From Sporocytophaga myxococcoides (GTDB lineage: Bacteria; Bacteroidota; Bacteroidia; Cytophagales; Cytophagaceae): DNA of 64,000 bases. Both the position numbers and the translations under genes were made by a program. The first letter of the stretch is position 1. Each line of letters opens with the position of its first letter. Location: assembly GCF_000775915.1 (NCBI RefSeq), contig NZ_BBLT01000005.1, positions 372,001 to 436,000 on the forward strand, written 5' to 3'. This document shows positions 55,264 through 64,000 of this stretch, piece after piece. The notes beneath the pieces were generated by a model that worked only from the letters and a program-made list of their open reading frames with translations, had not been told where the DNA came from and made no database searches.

Positions 55264-56124
55264 ATGGAATCAATTGAGGGGTTTAAAGAAAAGGTAGATG
55301 GACTTTATGAGTTGCATTCAGTGGTAAAAACCATGAAATTAATTGCAGGCTCAAGTCTTGGTCAATATGAACAAGCGGTAATAGCTTTGCAGGATTATAA
55401 TGATACAGTTGAGGTCAGTTTATCGACGTTCTTTAGAGGAGTCGATCTTAAAGAAAGCGAGAAAGGTAAAGGAAAAATTTGTTTAATTGTATTTGGGACT
55501 GATCAAGGGTTAGTTGGAGAATTTAATTCTGTGATGAAAGAATTTCTAATCATGGATATTAAAAATGATAGCTATAAAGTGAATATTTTTTGTATAGGTG
55601 AAAAGTTAAGGTCTGATCTTGAAGAGGCAGGTTTTGTTCTCAAAAAAACATATGAAGTACCAAATTCAGTAAAAGCAATTAACCCTTTGGTTGGTCAAAT
55701 ACTATTAGATGTTTTATCTGAAATGAATGTAGATGGCGACTCATTAAAAATTTATAACCACAGACCTTTAAACATGTCATTATATCAGCCTTCTGTAAAA
55801 CATGTACTTCCTTTAGAACTCAAATGGAAGGAAAAGATGAAAAGAAATAAATGGCCTTCAAATAAAATTCCACAGATCATAGGAAGAAAAGAGGAGGTAC
55901 TTTTTTCACTTATCAATGAATATCTTTTTGTTTCCTTATTTCAGTCTTGTGCAGAATCATTATCCAGTGAAAATTCAAGTCGTTTCGCTTCTATGCAAAG
56001 AGCGGAAAAAAATATTGAGCAACTTTTGGATGATTATAAGTCCGGGTATAACAGGTTAAGGCAAAATAAGATAGATGAAGAACTGTTTGATCTCATCTCA
56101 GGTTTTGATAGTCTTAAGAAGTAG
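55264..56124 (+). CDS. atpG: N-ATPase gamma subunit
   Basis: A 286-residue gamma subunit, last of the operon. Ends are helical as usual (ESIEGFKEKVDGLYELHSVVKTMKLIAGSSLG at the start; QSCAESLSSENSSRFASMQRAEKNIEQL at the end), while the middle (FGTDQGLVGEFNSVM) forms the Rossmann-like part. It is the central rotor shaft. A T-rich stretch follows but no strong terminator was found. Confidence 0.9.
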   Translation: MESIEGFKEKVDGLYELHSVVKTMKLIAGSSLGQYEQAVIALQDYNDTVEVSLSTFFRGVDLKESEKGKGKICLIVFGTDQGLVGEFNSVMKEFLIMDIKNDSYKVNIFCIGEKLRSDLEEAGFVLKKTYEVPNSVKAINPLVGQILLDVLSEMNVDGDSLKIYNHRPLNMSLYQPSVKHVLPLELKWKEKMKRNKWPSNKIPQIIGRKEEVLFSLINEYLFVSLFQSCAESLSSENSSRFASMQRAEKNIEQLLDDYKSGYNRLRQNKIDEELFDLISGFDSLKK

Positions 56125-56317
56125 ATTATAATTTATAAAATACTTATTTTTTTCTTCTAATTAATAAGATTTTTTAAGGTAGGAGTCCTCTGAAAAATGT
56201 CATCTCTTATTTGATCAAAAAAAATCATAAAGTCTTTAAGGAAGTAGTCGTAGAGCCTTTTTATAAAACAGTTTATCTACCTGTTTGTTATGTTCGAACT
56301 ACTGTCCATTTTGATTT

Positions 56318-56712
56318 ATGACAACAGATGCAAGTGGATTACTGGATGGATTAATTCAAAGGATGCGTGACGCAATTATTGTAACAAATAAAGATGGCGT
56401 TATTAAAATTGCAAATAATAAAGTTGTTAATGTGTTTGGAACACTCCTGAAGAGATTTTGGGGAAAGAGATAGAAATTCTTGTTCCTGTTTCTTCGCGTT
56501 AAAAACATAAAGATCATGTAAGGGAATATTTTACCAATTCTCTTGATAAAAAAATGGCAACTCACCGTAAAGTTTTGGGATTACGTAAAGACGGTTGGGA
56601 ATTTGAAATAGACATTATTTTAGCTGCTTTAAGTTTTGATAATAAGGTTTATGTTATTTCATCATCAATGGATATTTCTGAGAAAATGCAATTCTGTGAC
56701 TTTATGAAATAA
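56318..56712 (+). pseudogene. broken PAS-domain gene
   Basis: From ATG 56318 the frame MTTDASGLLDGLIQRMRDAI leads into a PAS domain (VTNKDGVIKIANNKVV, VFG) and is then lost at about 56440. In the next frame it continues as TPEEILGKEIEILVPVSSR, meets a TAA at 56500-56502 (CAA to TAA would restore it), then KHKDHVREYFTNSLDKKMATHRKVLGLRKDGWEFEIDIIL and a PAC end to the stop at 56712. So one frameshift and one nonsense change break a ~130-residue PAS protein. Confidence 0.75.
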
Positions 56713-56754
56713 TGAAATTGGAGGGATAGTTTAAATAAATATACTCAAAAACAA

Positions 56755-57471
56755 ATGGATACAGATAGAAGAAGCTTTATTGAGAAAAGTCTGATGGTGA
56801 CTGCTGCAGTCAATATCGGTGGATTAGGTTTTATGTCAGCTTGTTCTAAAAAGGAAAATTCAAAAGGTGAAATTGAAGAAGAGGGAGAAAAAGAAGTATC
56901 TCCTCCTGAAGACCTAATGCAAGAACATGGAGTGTTAAAACGTATATTACTGATATATGATACTTGTCGACTGAATATTATAAATAAAAAATCATTTCCA
57001 GATGAGATAATAACCAATTCTGCTAATATCATCAGGGCATTTATTGAAGACTATCATGAAAAACAGGAAGAGAACTACATTTTTCCGCGCTTTCAAAAAG
57101 CAAATCAATTAACAGATCTTGTTCAGGTCTTATTACTGCAACATCAGGCAGGACGAAGTGTAACGGATAAAATCTTAATGCTTAGTAAGAATAGAAAACG
57201 AACTGAAGCTGAAAATGAAAATTTAGCTGAATTATTATTTATGTTCAATAGAATGTATAGTCCACATGAAGCCAGGGAAGATACAGTTCTGTTTCCTGCA
57301 TTCAGAAAGATTGTATCTAAGAATGAATATGATTCTTTAGGAGAAGAATTTGAAAAAAATGAACAGAAGCTGTTCGGAAAAGGAGGATTTGAAATGATTG
57401 TGGACAAAGTAGCAGATTTGGAAAAATCATCGGACATCTTTGATTTGTCTCAATTTACTCCCAAGTTATAA
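56755..57471 (+). CDS. Tat-type lipoprotein with hemerythrin domain
   Basis: A 238-residue protein. It starts with MDTDRRSFIEKSLM, a twin-arginine pattern, followed by a hydrophobic stretch and a lipobox FMSAC, so it is probably exported by Tat and lipid-anchored. Residues ~50-190 are a HHE/hemerythrin-like cation-binding domain: DLMQEHGVLKRILLIYD, FIEDYHEKQEENYIFPRF, LLLQHQAGR and YSPHEAREDTVLFPAF supply the His/Glu ligands of a di-iron centre. The family senses or stores O2, NO or iron; which one is not shown. Confidence 0.85.
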   Translation: MDTDRRSFIEKSLMVTAAVNIGGLGFMSACSKKENSKGEIEEEGEKEVSPPEDLMQEHGVLKRILLIYDTCRLNIINKKSFPDEIITNSANIIRAFIEDYHEKQEENYIFPRFQKANQLTDLVQVLLLQHQAGRSVTDKILMLSKNRKRTEAENENLAELLFMFNRMYSPHEAREDTVLFPAFRKIVSKNEYDSLGEEFEKNEQKLFGKGGFEMIVDKVADLEKSSDIFDLSQFTPKL

Positions 57472-57545
57472 TTTCTTTATCAAAACATTCATTGGATATT
57501 CTTAGTTAAGGGCATTGAATATTTATTGTCACTTATCATTTTTTT

Positions 57546-60500
57546 ATGATTGACAGCCTGATTAGTTTTTCCATAAGGAATAAGATAATTATTGGCTTTT
57601 TTACGATTGCTCTTATTTTTTGGGGTTTGTATTCTCTCTCGAAATTACCTATTGATGCTGTACCAGACATTACCAATAATCAGGTACAAGTGATTACCTC
57701 TACACCTACACTGGCAGCTCAGGAGGTAGAGAAATTTATTACGTTTCCAATTGAACTGTCCATGGCCAACATACCTAAGCTAGTGCAAATAAGATCTATT
57801 TCAAGGTTTGGCTTGTCTGTGGTTACGGTTGTTTTTGAAGACGGGGCTGATGTGTATTGGGCCAGGCAGCAAATCAGTGAAAGGCTTAAAACAGCTCAGG
57901 GGCAAATACCACCTGGAATAGGTGTGCCAGAGTTGGCTCCCATAACTACCGGACTGGGTGAAATATACCAATATGTACTTCGTGTTGAGCCAGGATATGA
58001 AAAAAAGTATTCTGCAATGGACTTAAGAACAATACAAGACTGGACAGTTAAAAGACAGCTTTTAGGGACTTCAGGGATTGCAGATGTGAGTTCGTTTGGT
58101 GGTTATCTCAAACAATATGAAGTCTCCATTAATCCTGAAAAACTGAGAAGTATGAATGTTACATTCTCGGAAATCTTTAATGCGTTATCAAGGAATAATC
58201 AAAACACAGGAGGAGCTTATATTAATAAAGATCCCAATAGTTATTTTATCAGGGGAATAGGCCTTGTAACCAGTTTAGAGGATATTCAGAAAATTTCAAT
58301 AAAGGAAGTGAACGGAATACCTTTGCTCATCAGGGATGTTGCAAATGTTGATTATGGCTCAGCCATTCGGTATGGAGCAATGACCAAAAATAATGAAGGT
58401 GAAGTTGTAGGTGGAATTGTACTTATGCTGAAAGGTTCAAACTCTGCTAAAGTAATAGAGAATGTAAAAGAAAGGATAAAGAATATAGAAAAAAATCTTC
58501 CTAAGGGTATATCCATTGAGCCTTTTATTGACCGCAGTAAATTAGTCAATAAAGCTATTCATACTGTAAGTAAAAACTTAATAGAAGGGGGCTTAATCGT
58601 CATTTTTGTTTTGGTATTGTTTCTTGGAAATATACGTGCAGGATTAGTTGTAGCTTCGGTAATTCCTCTTTCCATGTTGTTTGCTTTTTCCATGATGAAT
58701 ATTTTTGGAGTTTCAGGAAATCTGATGAGCCTTGGAGCCATTGATTTTGGACTTATTGTAGATGGAGCAGTAATTATCGTTGAAGCAATTGTCCATAACA
58801 TTACCTTGAATAAAGAGCTTTTATCGTATAATAAATTGTCAAGGAGCCAAATGGATGTTCAGGTATTTCTAGCATCCACAAAAATCAGGAAGTCAGCGGC
58901 ATTTGGAGAAATAATTATACTAATGGTATACATTCCGATTTTATCTCTGGAGGGGATAGAAGGAAAGATGTTTCGCCCAATGGCAGAAACGGTAAGCTTT
59001 GCAATCCTTGGTGCGCTGATTCTTTCTCTTACTTATGTACCAATGGCTTCAGCACTATTGTTAAGTAGGAAAACCGCCCATAAAAGGAATATATCGGACA
59101 GATTCATGGATGCCATTAACAAATTCTATGAACCAATCATTGAATATACAGTGAAGCATAAAGGACTGGTTATTGTTATCGCTGTTTCTTTTTTAGTAGT
59201 GGCTATACTCTTATTTACGAGACTGGGTGGTCAGTTTGTGCCTACACTTGAAGAAGGGGATTTTGCTGTTGAAACCAGAATTTTGCCTGGCAGTTCATTA
59301 AATCAGACCATTAAAACTTCCTTGCAAGCATCTGAAATATTACTGAAACAGTTTCCTGAAGTTAACGGGGTTGTTGGGAAAATTGGTACTTCAGAAATTC
59401 CTATAGATCCGATGTCTCTTGAAAGTAATGATCTCATCATTATGTTAAAAGAAAAGGATGAGTGGAAAAATGCCACTACGCAGGATGAGCTTGCTGAGAA
59501 AATGAGTAAGGCCCTTTCTGCTATTCCAGGTTTAAATACAAGTTTTCAGCAGCCCATACAAATGCGCTTTAATGAATTGATTACAGGTACAAGGCAGGAT
59601 ATAGCTATTAAAATTTTTGGAGATGATCTTGATGTACTGGCAGAGAAAGCCAATACGCTTGCTTCTATTGCTAAAGGTGTTCAAGGTGCTGCTGATATTT
59701 ATGTTGAAAGAGTGATCGGATTACCGCAGATAATTGTGACGTATAAGAGAAATAAAATTGCCCAGTACGGAATATCTGTAGAGGAATTAAACAGAATAGT
59801 GAGAATGGCATTTGCAGGAGAAGCAGCTGGAATTGTTTATGAAGGAGATAAGAGATTTGATCTGGTAGTAAGATTAAAAGAAAAATTCAGGCAAGATATA
59901 AATAACATTAAAGAATTATATATCCCAATTCCGACTGGAGCTCAGATACCAATAACAGAGGTAGCTACTATTGAATTTAAATCTGGTCCTATGCAGATTT
60001 CGAGAGAACAAACCAAAAGGAGAATTACGGTAGGAGTAAATGTAAGGAACCGGGATGTCGAGTCTTTAGTGAATGAAATTAAGCAAAAGGCGGATCTGAA
60101 ATTAAAACTGGCACCTGGTTATTCCATAACCTATGGAGGTCAATTTGAGAACTTACAAGAGGCTAAGAAGCGTTTATATGTTGTTGTTCCAATTGCCCTT
60201 GGCCTGATTCTGATGCTTCTTTATTTCACTTTTAATTCTTTTAAAGAGACATTATTAATTTTTACTGCTATTCCTTTTTCTGCGATTGGTGGAATTATTG
60301 CTCTAACTATTAGAGGAATGCCTTTCAGTATATCTGCAGGCATTGGATTTATTGCTCTGTCTGGTGTCGCAGTGCTCAACGGAATTGTACTTATCAGTAA
60401 TTTTAATATATTGAAAAAGGAGGGAGTTGAAGATGTAGAAGAACGAGTTTTAAAGGGCACTAAATTAAGATTACGTCCTGTACTGATGACTGCTACAGTG

Positions 60501-61940
60501 GCATCCCTTGGTTTTTTTCCGATGGCTATTTCTACTTCTGCCGGAGCTGAAGTTCAAAAACCACTTGCAACGGTAGTAATAGGCGGACTTATATCAGCTA
60601 CCTTGTTGACTCTTTTGGTATTGCCTGTGCTATATATTTATTTTATGAAAGAGAAGAAAAAAGATGATTCCGGAAGCTCTTCAAATTCTTATATATCTAT
60701 ATTCTTTCTACTGATTTTAGGAAGTTTTTTTTACGGGGAGTCATCTTCAGCTCAGAACATTCCCCAGCCGCTCTCAATTGAACAGGCTATAGATTTTGCT
60801 TTACGCAATAATGCAAGTGTTCAGTCAATGGATTATGAATTACAGTCTCTAAATGCAATCAAAAGGACTTCATTCGATCTGTCCAGAACCAATATGACTT
60901 TTCAATATGGGCAATACAACAGTATTTTCCTGGATAATAGTTTTAATTTTGTTCAGGATTTTAGCCTCCCTCAGGTTTATATCAATCAAGCTAAAGTTAA
61001 CCAGGCAAATCTGGAAATAGGAGAGAAAAGGATGGCCATTACTCAAAATGACCTTATAAAAAATGTAAAAAGTAGTTATTATCAACTCCTGTATCTTCAG
61101 TCAAAAAGAAAGTTTCTTTTTTATGAAGATAGCCTTTTCGCAAAGTTTGCAGAAGCCACCAGTTTGAAGTTTAAAACAGGTGAATCCAATTACCTCGAAC
61201 AGGTGACTGCTCAGACCCAATTAATGGAAGTGAGAAATTTACTTTCAGTTCTGGAGGCCGATATTATTATAGCTGAAAAGCAATTACAGGTATTGCTTAA
61301 TACAAGAGAGAAAATAGTAGTTTCTGATATTCCACTTAGTAAGCTTGATTTTCCTTTAATAAGTGATTCAATAAACATTACTGGAAACCCCTATCTTGGC
61401 TATGCTCAAAAACAAATTATTGAAGGGAGACGAAGAGTTAGTCTGGAGAGATCAAGATTGTTACCCTATTTTGCAATTGGCTATCTTAATCAATCATTAA
61501 AAGGACCGGGATCTAATAAAGAAGGTAAGGAAGTTTATTATCCCATAAGTCATAGGTTTCAAACAGTACAGGTAAGTCTTATTTTTCCGCTATGGTATCG
61601 TCCTTATAGGGCCAGGATACAGGCATCGCAATTATATGAAAAAGCACTTGAAAGTAATTTCTCATTTGTCCATAAAAATATTGAAGGGGAGATGTCTATT
61701 CAGTTACAACAGATCACTAAATTTCAGAAAAGCCTTCTTTATTATGAGAGAAATGCTTTACCTAATTCAGATTTGATCATAAATAATGGAAACATAGCTT
61801 ATAGATCTGGAGAGATTAGCTACCTGGAGTATCTTCAAAGTTTAACCAGGGCATTGATAGTTAAGGCGTCTTATCTTGATTATATAAATTACTATAACCA
61901 ATCCATTATTATTGCTCAATATCTAATTGGAGAAAAATAA
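57546..61940 (+). CDS. CzcA/CusA RND efflux pump fused to a CzcC-like outer-membrane factor
   Basis: A 1464-residue fusion. Residues ~1-1035 are a heavy-metal RND pump with twelve helices; FSIRNKIIIGFFTIALIFWG is the first helix, and the HME signature AIDFGLIVDGAVIIVEAI (helix 4) is present. After a linker (KEKKKDDSGSSSNS) a hydrophobic segment (YISIFFLLILGSFFYG) ending in SSAQ resembles a signal peptide, and ~1070-1464 are TolC/CzcC-like coiled helices (PLSIEQAIDFALRNNASVQSM, TGESNYLEQVTAQTQLMEV). Such CzcA-CzcC fusions occur in Bacteroidota. It should export metal ions with the CzcB-like gene that follows after three bases. Confidence 0.9.
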   Translation: MIDSLISFSIRNKIIIGFFTIALIFWGLYSLSKLPIDAVPDITNNQVQVITSTPTLAAQEVEKFITFPIELSMANIPKLVQIRSISRFGLSVVTVVFEDGADVYWARQQISERLKTAQGQIPPGIGVPELAPITTGLGEIYQYVLRVEPGYEKKYSAMDLRTIQDWTVKRQLLGTSGIADVSSFGGYLKQYEVSINPEKLRSMNVTFSEIFNALSRNNQNTGGAYINKDPNSYFIRGIGLVTSLEDIQKISIKEVNGIPLLIRDVANVDYGSAIRYGAMTKNNEGEVVGGIVLMLKGSNSAKVIENVKERIKNIEKNLPKGISIEPFIDRSKLVNKAIHTVSKNLIEGGLIVIFVLVLFLGNIRAGLVVASVIPLSMLFAFSMMNIFGVSGNLMSLGAIDFGLIVDGAVIIVEAIVHNITLNKELLSYNKLSRSQMDVQVFLASTKIRKSAAFGEIIILMVYIPILSLEGIEGKMFRPMAETVSFAILGALILSLTYVPMASALLLSRKTAHKRNISDRFMDAINKFYEPIIEYTVKHKGLVIVIAVSFLVVAILLFTRLGGQFVPTLEEGDFAVETRILPGSSLNQTIKTSLQASEILLKQFPEVNGVVGKIGTSEIPIDPMSLESNDLIIMLKEKDEWKNATTQDELAEKMSKALSAIPGLNTSFQQPIQMRFNELITGTRQDIAIKIFGDDLDVLAEKANTLASIAKGVQGAADIYVERVIGLPQIIVTYKRNKIAQYGISVEELNRIVRMAFAGEAAGIVYEGDKRFDLVVRLKEKFRQDINNIKELYIPIPTGAQIPITEVATIEFKSGPMQISREQTKRRITVGVNVRNRDVESLVNEIKQKADLKLKLAPGYSITYGGQFENLQEAKKRLYVVVPIALGLILMLLYFTFNSFKETLLIFTAIPFSAIGGIIALTIRGMPFSISAGIGFIALSGVAVLNGIVLISNFNILKKEGVEDVEERVLKGTKLRLRPVLMTATVASLGFFPMAISTSAGAEVQKPLATVVIGGLISATLLTLLVLPVLYIYFMKEKKKDDSGSSSNSYISIFFLLILGSFFYGESSSAQNIPQPLSIEQAIDFALRNNASVQSMDYELQSLNAIKRTSFDLSRTNMTFQYGQYNSIFLDNSFNFVQDFSLPQVYINQAKVNQANLEIGEKRMAITQNDLIKNVKSSYYQLLYLQSKRKFLFYEDSLFAKFAEATSLKFKTGESNYLEQVTAQTQLMEVRNLLSVLEADIIIAEKQLQVLLNTREKIVVSDIPLSKLDFPLISDSINITGNPYLGYAQKQIIEGRRRVSLERSRLLPYFAIGYLNQSLKGPGSNKEGKEVYYPISHRFQTVQVSLIFPLWYRPYRARIQASQLYEKALESNFSFVHKNIEGEMSIQLQQITKFQKSLLYYERNALPNSDLIINNGNIAYRSGEISYLEYLQSLTRALIVKASYLDYINYYNQSIIIAQYLIGEK

Positions 61941-61943
61941 CTT

Positions 61944-63137
61944 ATGAAAGCCTGCCCTATTTTCATTTACTTTATATTACTACCCTTTCTTATAAATAGC
62001 TGTAATTCGGCTGATACTAAGAAAATGGATAAAAATGAAGATTCAGCAGTGAATGATTCCATTGACCAGTCAAAGATTGTTGAATTAAGCCAGTTGCAAT
62101 ATCAAACGATTAAAGTCACACTTGGCAATATGGTAAAAAAAGATCTTAAAAGTGTGGTTAAGGCAAATGGATACCTAAAACTTCCTCCCCAAAGATTTGC
62201 ATCTGTTTCTACCTTTATGGGAGGTGTAGTGAAAAATATTTATGTAATAGAAGGAAAGTATGTAAAAAAAGATCAAGTGCTTGCAACTATTGAGCATCCT
62301 GATTTCACCAGAATTCAGGAAGAATACCTGAAAACCAAAGACAATTTAAAATTCATTCAAAAGGATTATGAGCGGCAAAAAATACTTTATAATAATAATA
62401 TAGCTTCAGGTAAAGTGTTTCAGCAGACTGAGGCAAATTACGAATCACAATTAAGCAAACTAGCTTCATTAACAGATCAACTAAAAAAACTTTCTATTTC
62501 TTTGGATGATCTTGAAAAAAAGAAGATTGTATCACAGATCCCAATTAAGGCTCCATTCAGCGGTTATATAAACAAGGTCAATATTACAATCGGAAGTTTT
62601 GCAGAACCTGTAAAAACAATTTTTGAATTGGTAGATAATAGTCATATTCATGCAGAACTGATGGTATATGAGCAAGATTGGTATAAGGTAAAGACTGGTC
62701 AGAAGATAGCGTTTTATTTACCTAATGAAAAAGATTTAGAAATTATGGGAGAAATATTTGCAGTTGGGAAATCATTTGATCCGATAACCAGAGCTTTAGG
62801 AGTTCATGCTGAGATTGTAAATAACGAAAAGATCGGACTAGTGCCGGGAGTTTATGTAAATGGACTTATTGATGTAGGAAGAACGAGGGTTAATGCATTG
62901 CCAGTTCAATCCGTTGTTGAGTCAGGGGATAAAAAATATGTCTTTGTTTTTAAAAAGAAACAAATGCGAAATAATGAAATTATTTATATATATGAAATGA
63001 AAGAAGTTGAAACTGGTGTAACAGAATTAGAATTTATAGAGGTCACTCCTTTAGAGGATATCAGTAATTCTGATAATATTGTAATAAATGGTGCATATTA
63101 TTTATTATCACAATTAAAAAATACAGGAGAAGAATGA
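61944..63137 (+). CDS. CzcB-like periplasmic adaptor lipoprotein
   Basis: A 397-residue membrane-fusion protein with a lipoprotein signal (FLINSC, Cys20). It has the barrel-sandwich halves (GGVVKNIYVIEGKYVKKDQVLATIEHPDF; PIKAPFSGYINKVNITIGSFAEP) around an alpha-helical hairpin (~115-190) and a C-terminal beta-barrel part. It links the RND pump to the outer-membrane factor. No His-rich metal domain is visible at the N-terminus. It starts three bases after the fusion gene, so they are co-transcribed. Confidence 0.92.
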   Translation: MKACPIFIYFILLPFLINSCNSADTKKMDKNEDSAVNDSIDQSKIVELSQLQYQTIKVTLGNMVKKDLKSVVKANGYLKLPPQRFASVSTFMGGVVKNIYVIEGKYVKKDQVLATIEHPDFTRIQEEYLKTKDNLKFIQKDYERQKILYNNNIASGKVFQQTEANYESQLSKLASLTDQLKKLSISLDDLEKKKIVSQIPIKAPFSGYINKVNITIGSFAEPVKTIFELVDNSHIHAELMVYEQDWYKVKTGQKIAFYLPNEKDLEIMGEIFAVGKSFDPITRALGVHAEIVNNEKIGLVPGVYVNGLIDVGRTRVNALPVQSVVESGDKKYVFVFKKKQMRNNEIIYIYEMKEVETGVTELEFIEVTPLEDISNSDNIVINGAYYLLSQLKNTGEE

Positions 63138-63249
63138 CGCCATAAATTCTACTTCCTTAATTCCCTATTTAAAATTGGAGAGGACTTCATTAATAATTTA
63201 ATCTGGAGTACAGGAGTTGTCATGATTTAATAATTGATTTTGACCTTCG

Positions 63250-63645
63250 TTAAGAATCATTATTAAGAAATTTTAAAAAATCATTCTTTAAATCTTTAAA
63301 TGATAATATGAATTGCTCTAATTCATGTTCAATTTCTGAGTATTCATCAGACGCCTCATAACTGATTCTTCTGGTATGCACTTGTCCTGAATAGACAGCT
63401 TCATTTTCGTTGGCTTTAATCCTAAGTAATAAATGTTCAATTTCTTTTCTTTTAAGATGAATTTTCTCATATAGTGAATTTAAATCATCTTCTTTATTCT
63501 TATCAATCTTGTTTATTTTAATTTCATCTAACTTGTTTTGATAAATGGTTAGTTCATCGAGATTTAGATTTAACTGGCTTGTCCATTCCCCATTTTGAGC
63601 ATGGACAATCTCTATTCTTTGCTTATAAAATGTAGGTCTATCCAT
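63250..63645 (-). CDS. coiled-coil hypothetical protein
   Basis: A 131-residue charged helical protein: heptad-like LDELTIYQNKLDEIKINKI and SLYEKIHLKRKEIEHLLLRI (~28-80), then a short polar stretch and a C-terminal acidic helix (EIEHELEQFILSFKDLKNDFLKFL). No signal peptide, no family recognised. It converges with the CzcB gene. Confidence 0.6.
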   Translation of the reverse strand: MDRPTFYKQRIEIVHAQNGEWTSQLNLNLDELTIYQNKLDEIKINKIDKNKEDDLNSLYEKIHLKRKEIEHLLLRIKANENEAVYSGQVHTRRISYEASDEYSEIEHELEQFILSFKDLKNDFLKFLNNDS

Positions 63646-64000
63646 ATGAAATTTAACAGAGTAGATAGGGGAATCGTTCTAAATTTTTCAAAATGGAATC
63701 GAAGAATTTTATATAATAAATTTCTCGAAATATGATCTTCAGGAGGAGCAGACGAAAAATAGAAGAGTGCCATTGTTTTTCATACCTTAATTAATTTTGA
63801 TCAGATCCTTGAATATAAATTATAGTAGGATAAATGAAAAAAATCTAATAATTATAAAGTTGTAATTTTTAATTTTAAAAGGGTGTAGGTTTGGTTTAGC
63901 CTTTTATAACACTTAAATGAAGTTGATTTAAAAATATTGATTTTGAAATTGATACTATCAGAATCTTTGAGGAAATGACAAAATAGGAACTGTAGTATGT
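63646..64000. other. no gene seen at the right edge
   Basis: The last ~350 bases are very AT-rich. Short frames only, without family signals. A gene may begin beyond the window. Confidence 0.4.

Overview
The window reads as a piece of an AT-rich chromosome from a Bacteroidota, most likely a Cytophagales bacterium (a Sporocytophaga/Cytophaga-like organism is a guess). Support comes from type IX secretion (T9SS) genes at the left edge, two secreted proteins with T9SS C-terminal sorting domains, the general lack of Shine-Dalgarno sequences, TAnnTTTG-type promoter elements, and many SxxC lipoproteins. No tRNA, rRNA, CRISPR array, transposase or phage gene was seen.

Layout. 0-3 kb: the end of a PorP/SprF-like protein, a small lipoprotein and a PorE-like TPR/propeller/OmpA protein. 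3-6 kb: small hypothetical genes and an EamA exporter preceded by what looks like a promoter-aptamer-terminator leader. 6-16 kb: an ECF sigma operon, thioesterase, MazG-like pyrophosphohydrolase, phosphoesterase, HIT protein, L-serine dehydratase, nucleoid-associated protein and a decayed lipoprotein gene. 16-26 kb: lipid and envelope genes (epimerase-like protein, acyl-CoA ligase, two tandem desaturases), a T9SS cargo protein and a PAS histidine kinase. 27-33 kb: a three-gene MukBEF-like condensin (MksF-MksE-MksB, JetABC-like) with no JetD/MksG nuclease gene beside it. 33-37 kb: membrane protease, LRR cargo protein, ACP-like protein, Crp/Fnr regulator, MBL hydrolase. 37-40 kb: a minus-strand cassette of a radical SAM enzyme and a protein resembling thiopeptide/lantibiotic-dehydratase C-terminal domains, with a 19-codon ORF just upstream that could be a RiPP precursor. 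40-42.5 kb: NAD genes (pnuC, a truncated nadR, a NADAR protein) interrupted by a junction with the tail of an adenylate-forming ligase. 42.6-63 kb: an ion/stress block with MgtC, GH65 phosphorylase plus beta-phosphoglucomutase, a P-type cation ATPase, a complete N-type ATPase operon (atpD-C-Q-R-B-E-F-A-G), a broken PAS gene, a Tat-type hemerythrin lipoprotein, a CzcA-CzcC fusion and a CzcB adaptor.

Most notable: (1) the radical SAM cassette with candidate precursor peptide; (2) the EamA leader, with a 9-base repeat that would let an upstream RNA segment compete for the terminator stem; (3) the nuclease-less MksFEB operon, whose MksF tail is built from an interspersed AT-rich repeat family also found between genes; (4) the N-ATPase with a b subunit carrying a delta-like tail and a c subunit with two carboxylates; (5) the nadR/ligase fusion scar; (6) two single-gene decay events (15.0 and 56.3 kb). 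Functional statements come from recognising motifs by eye; no database search was run.
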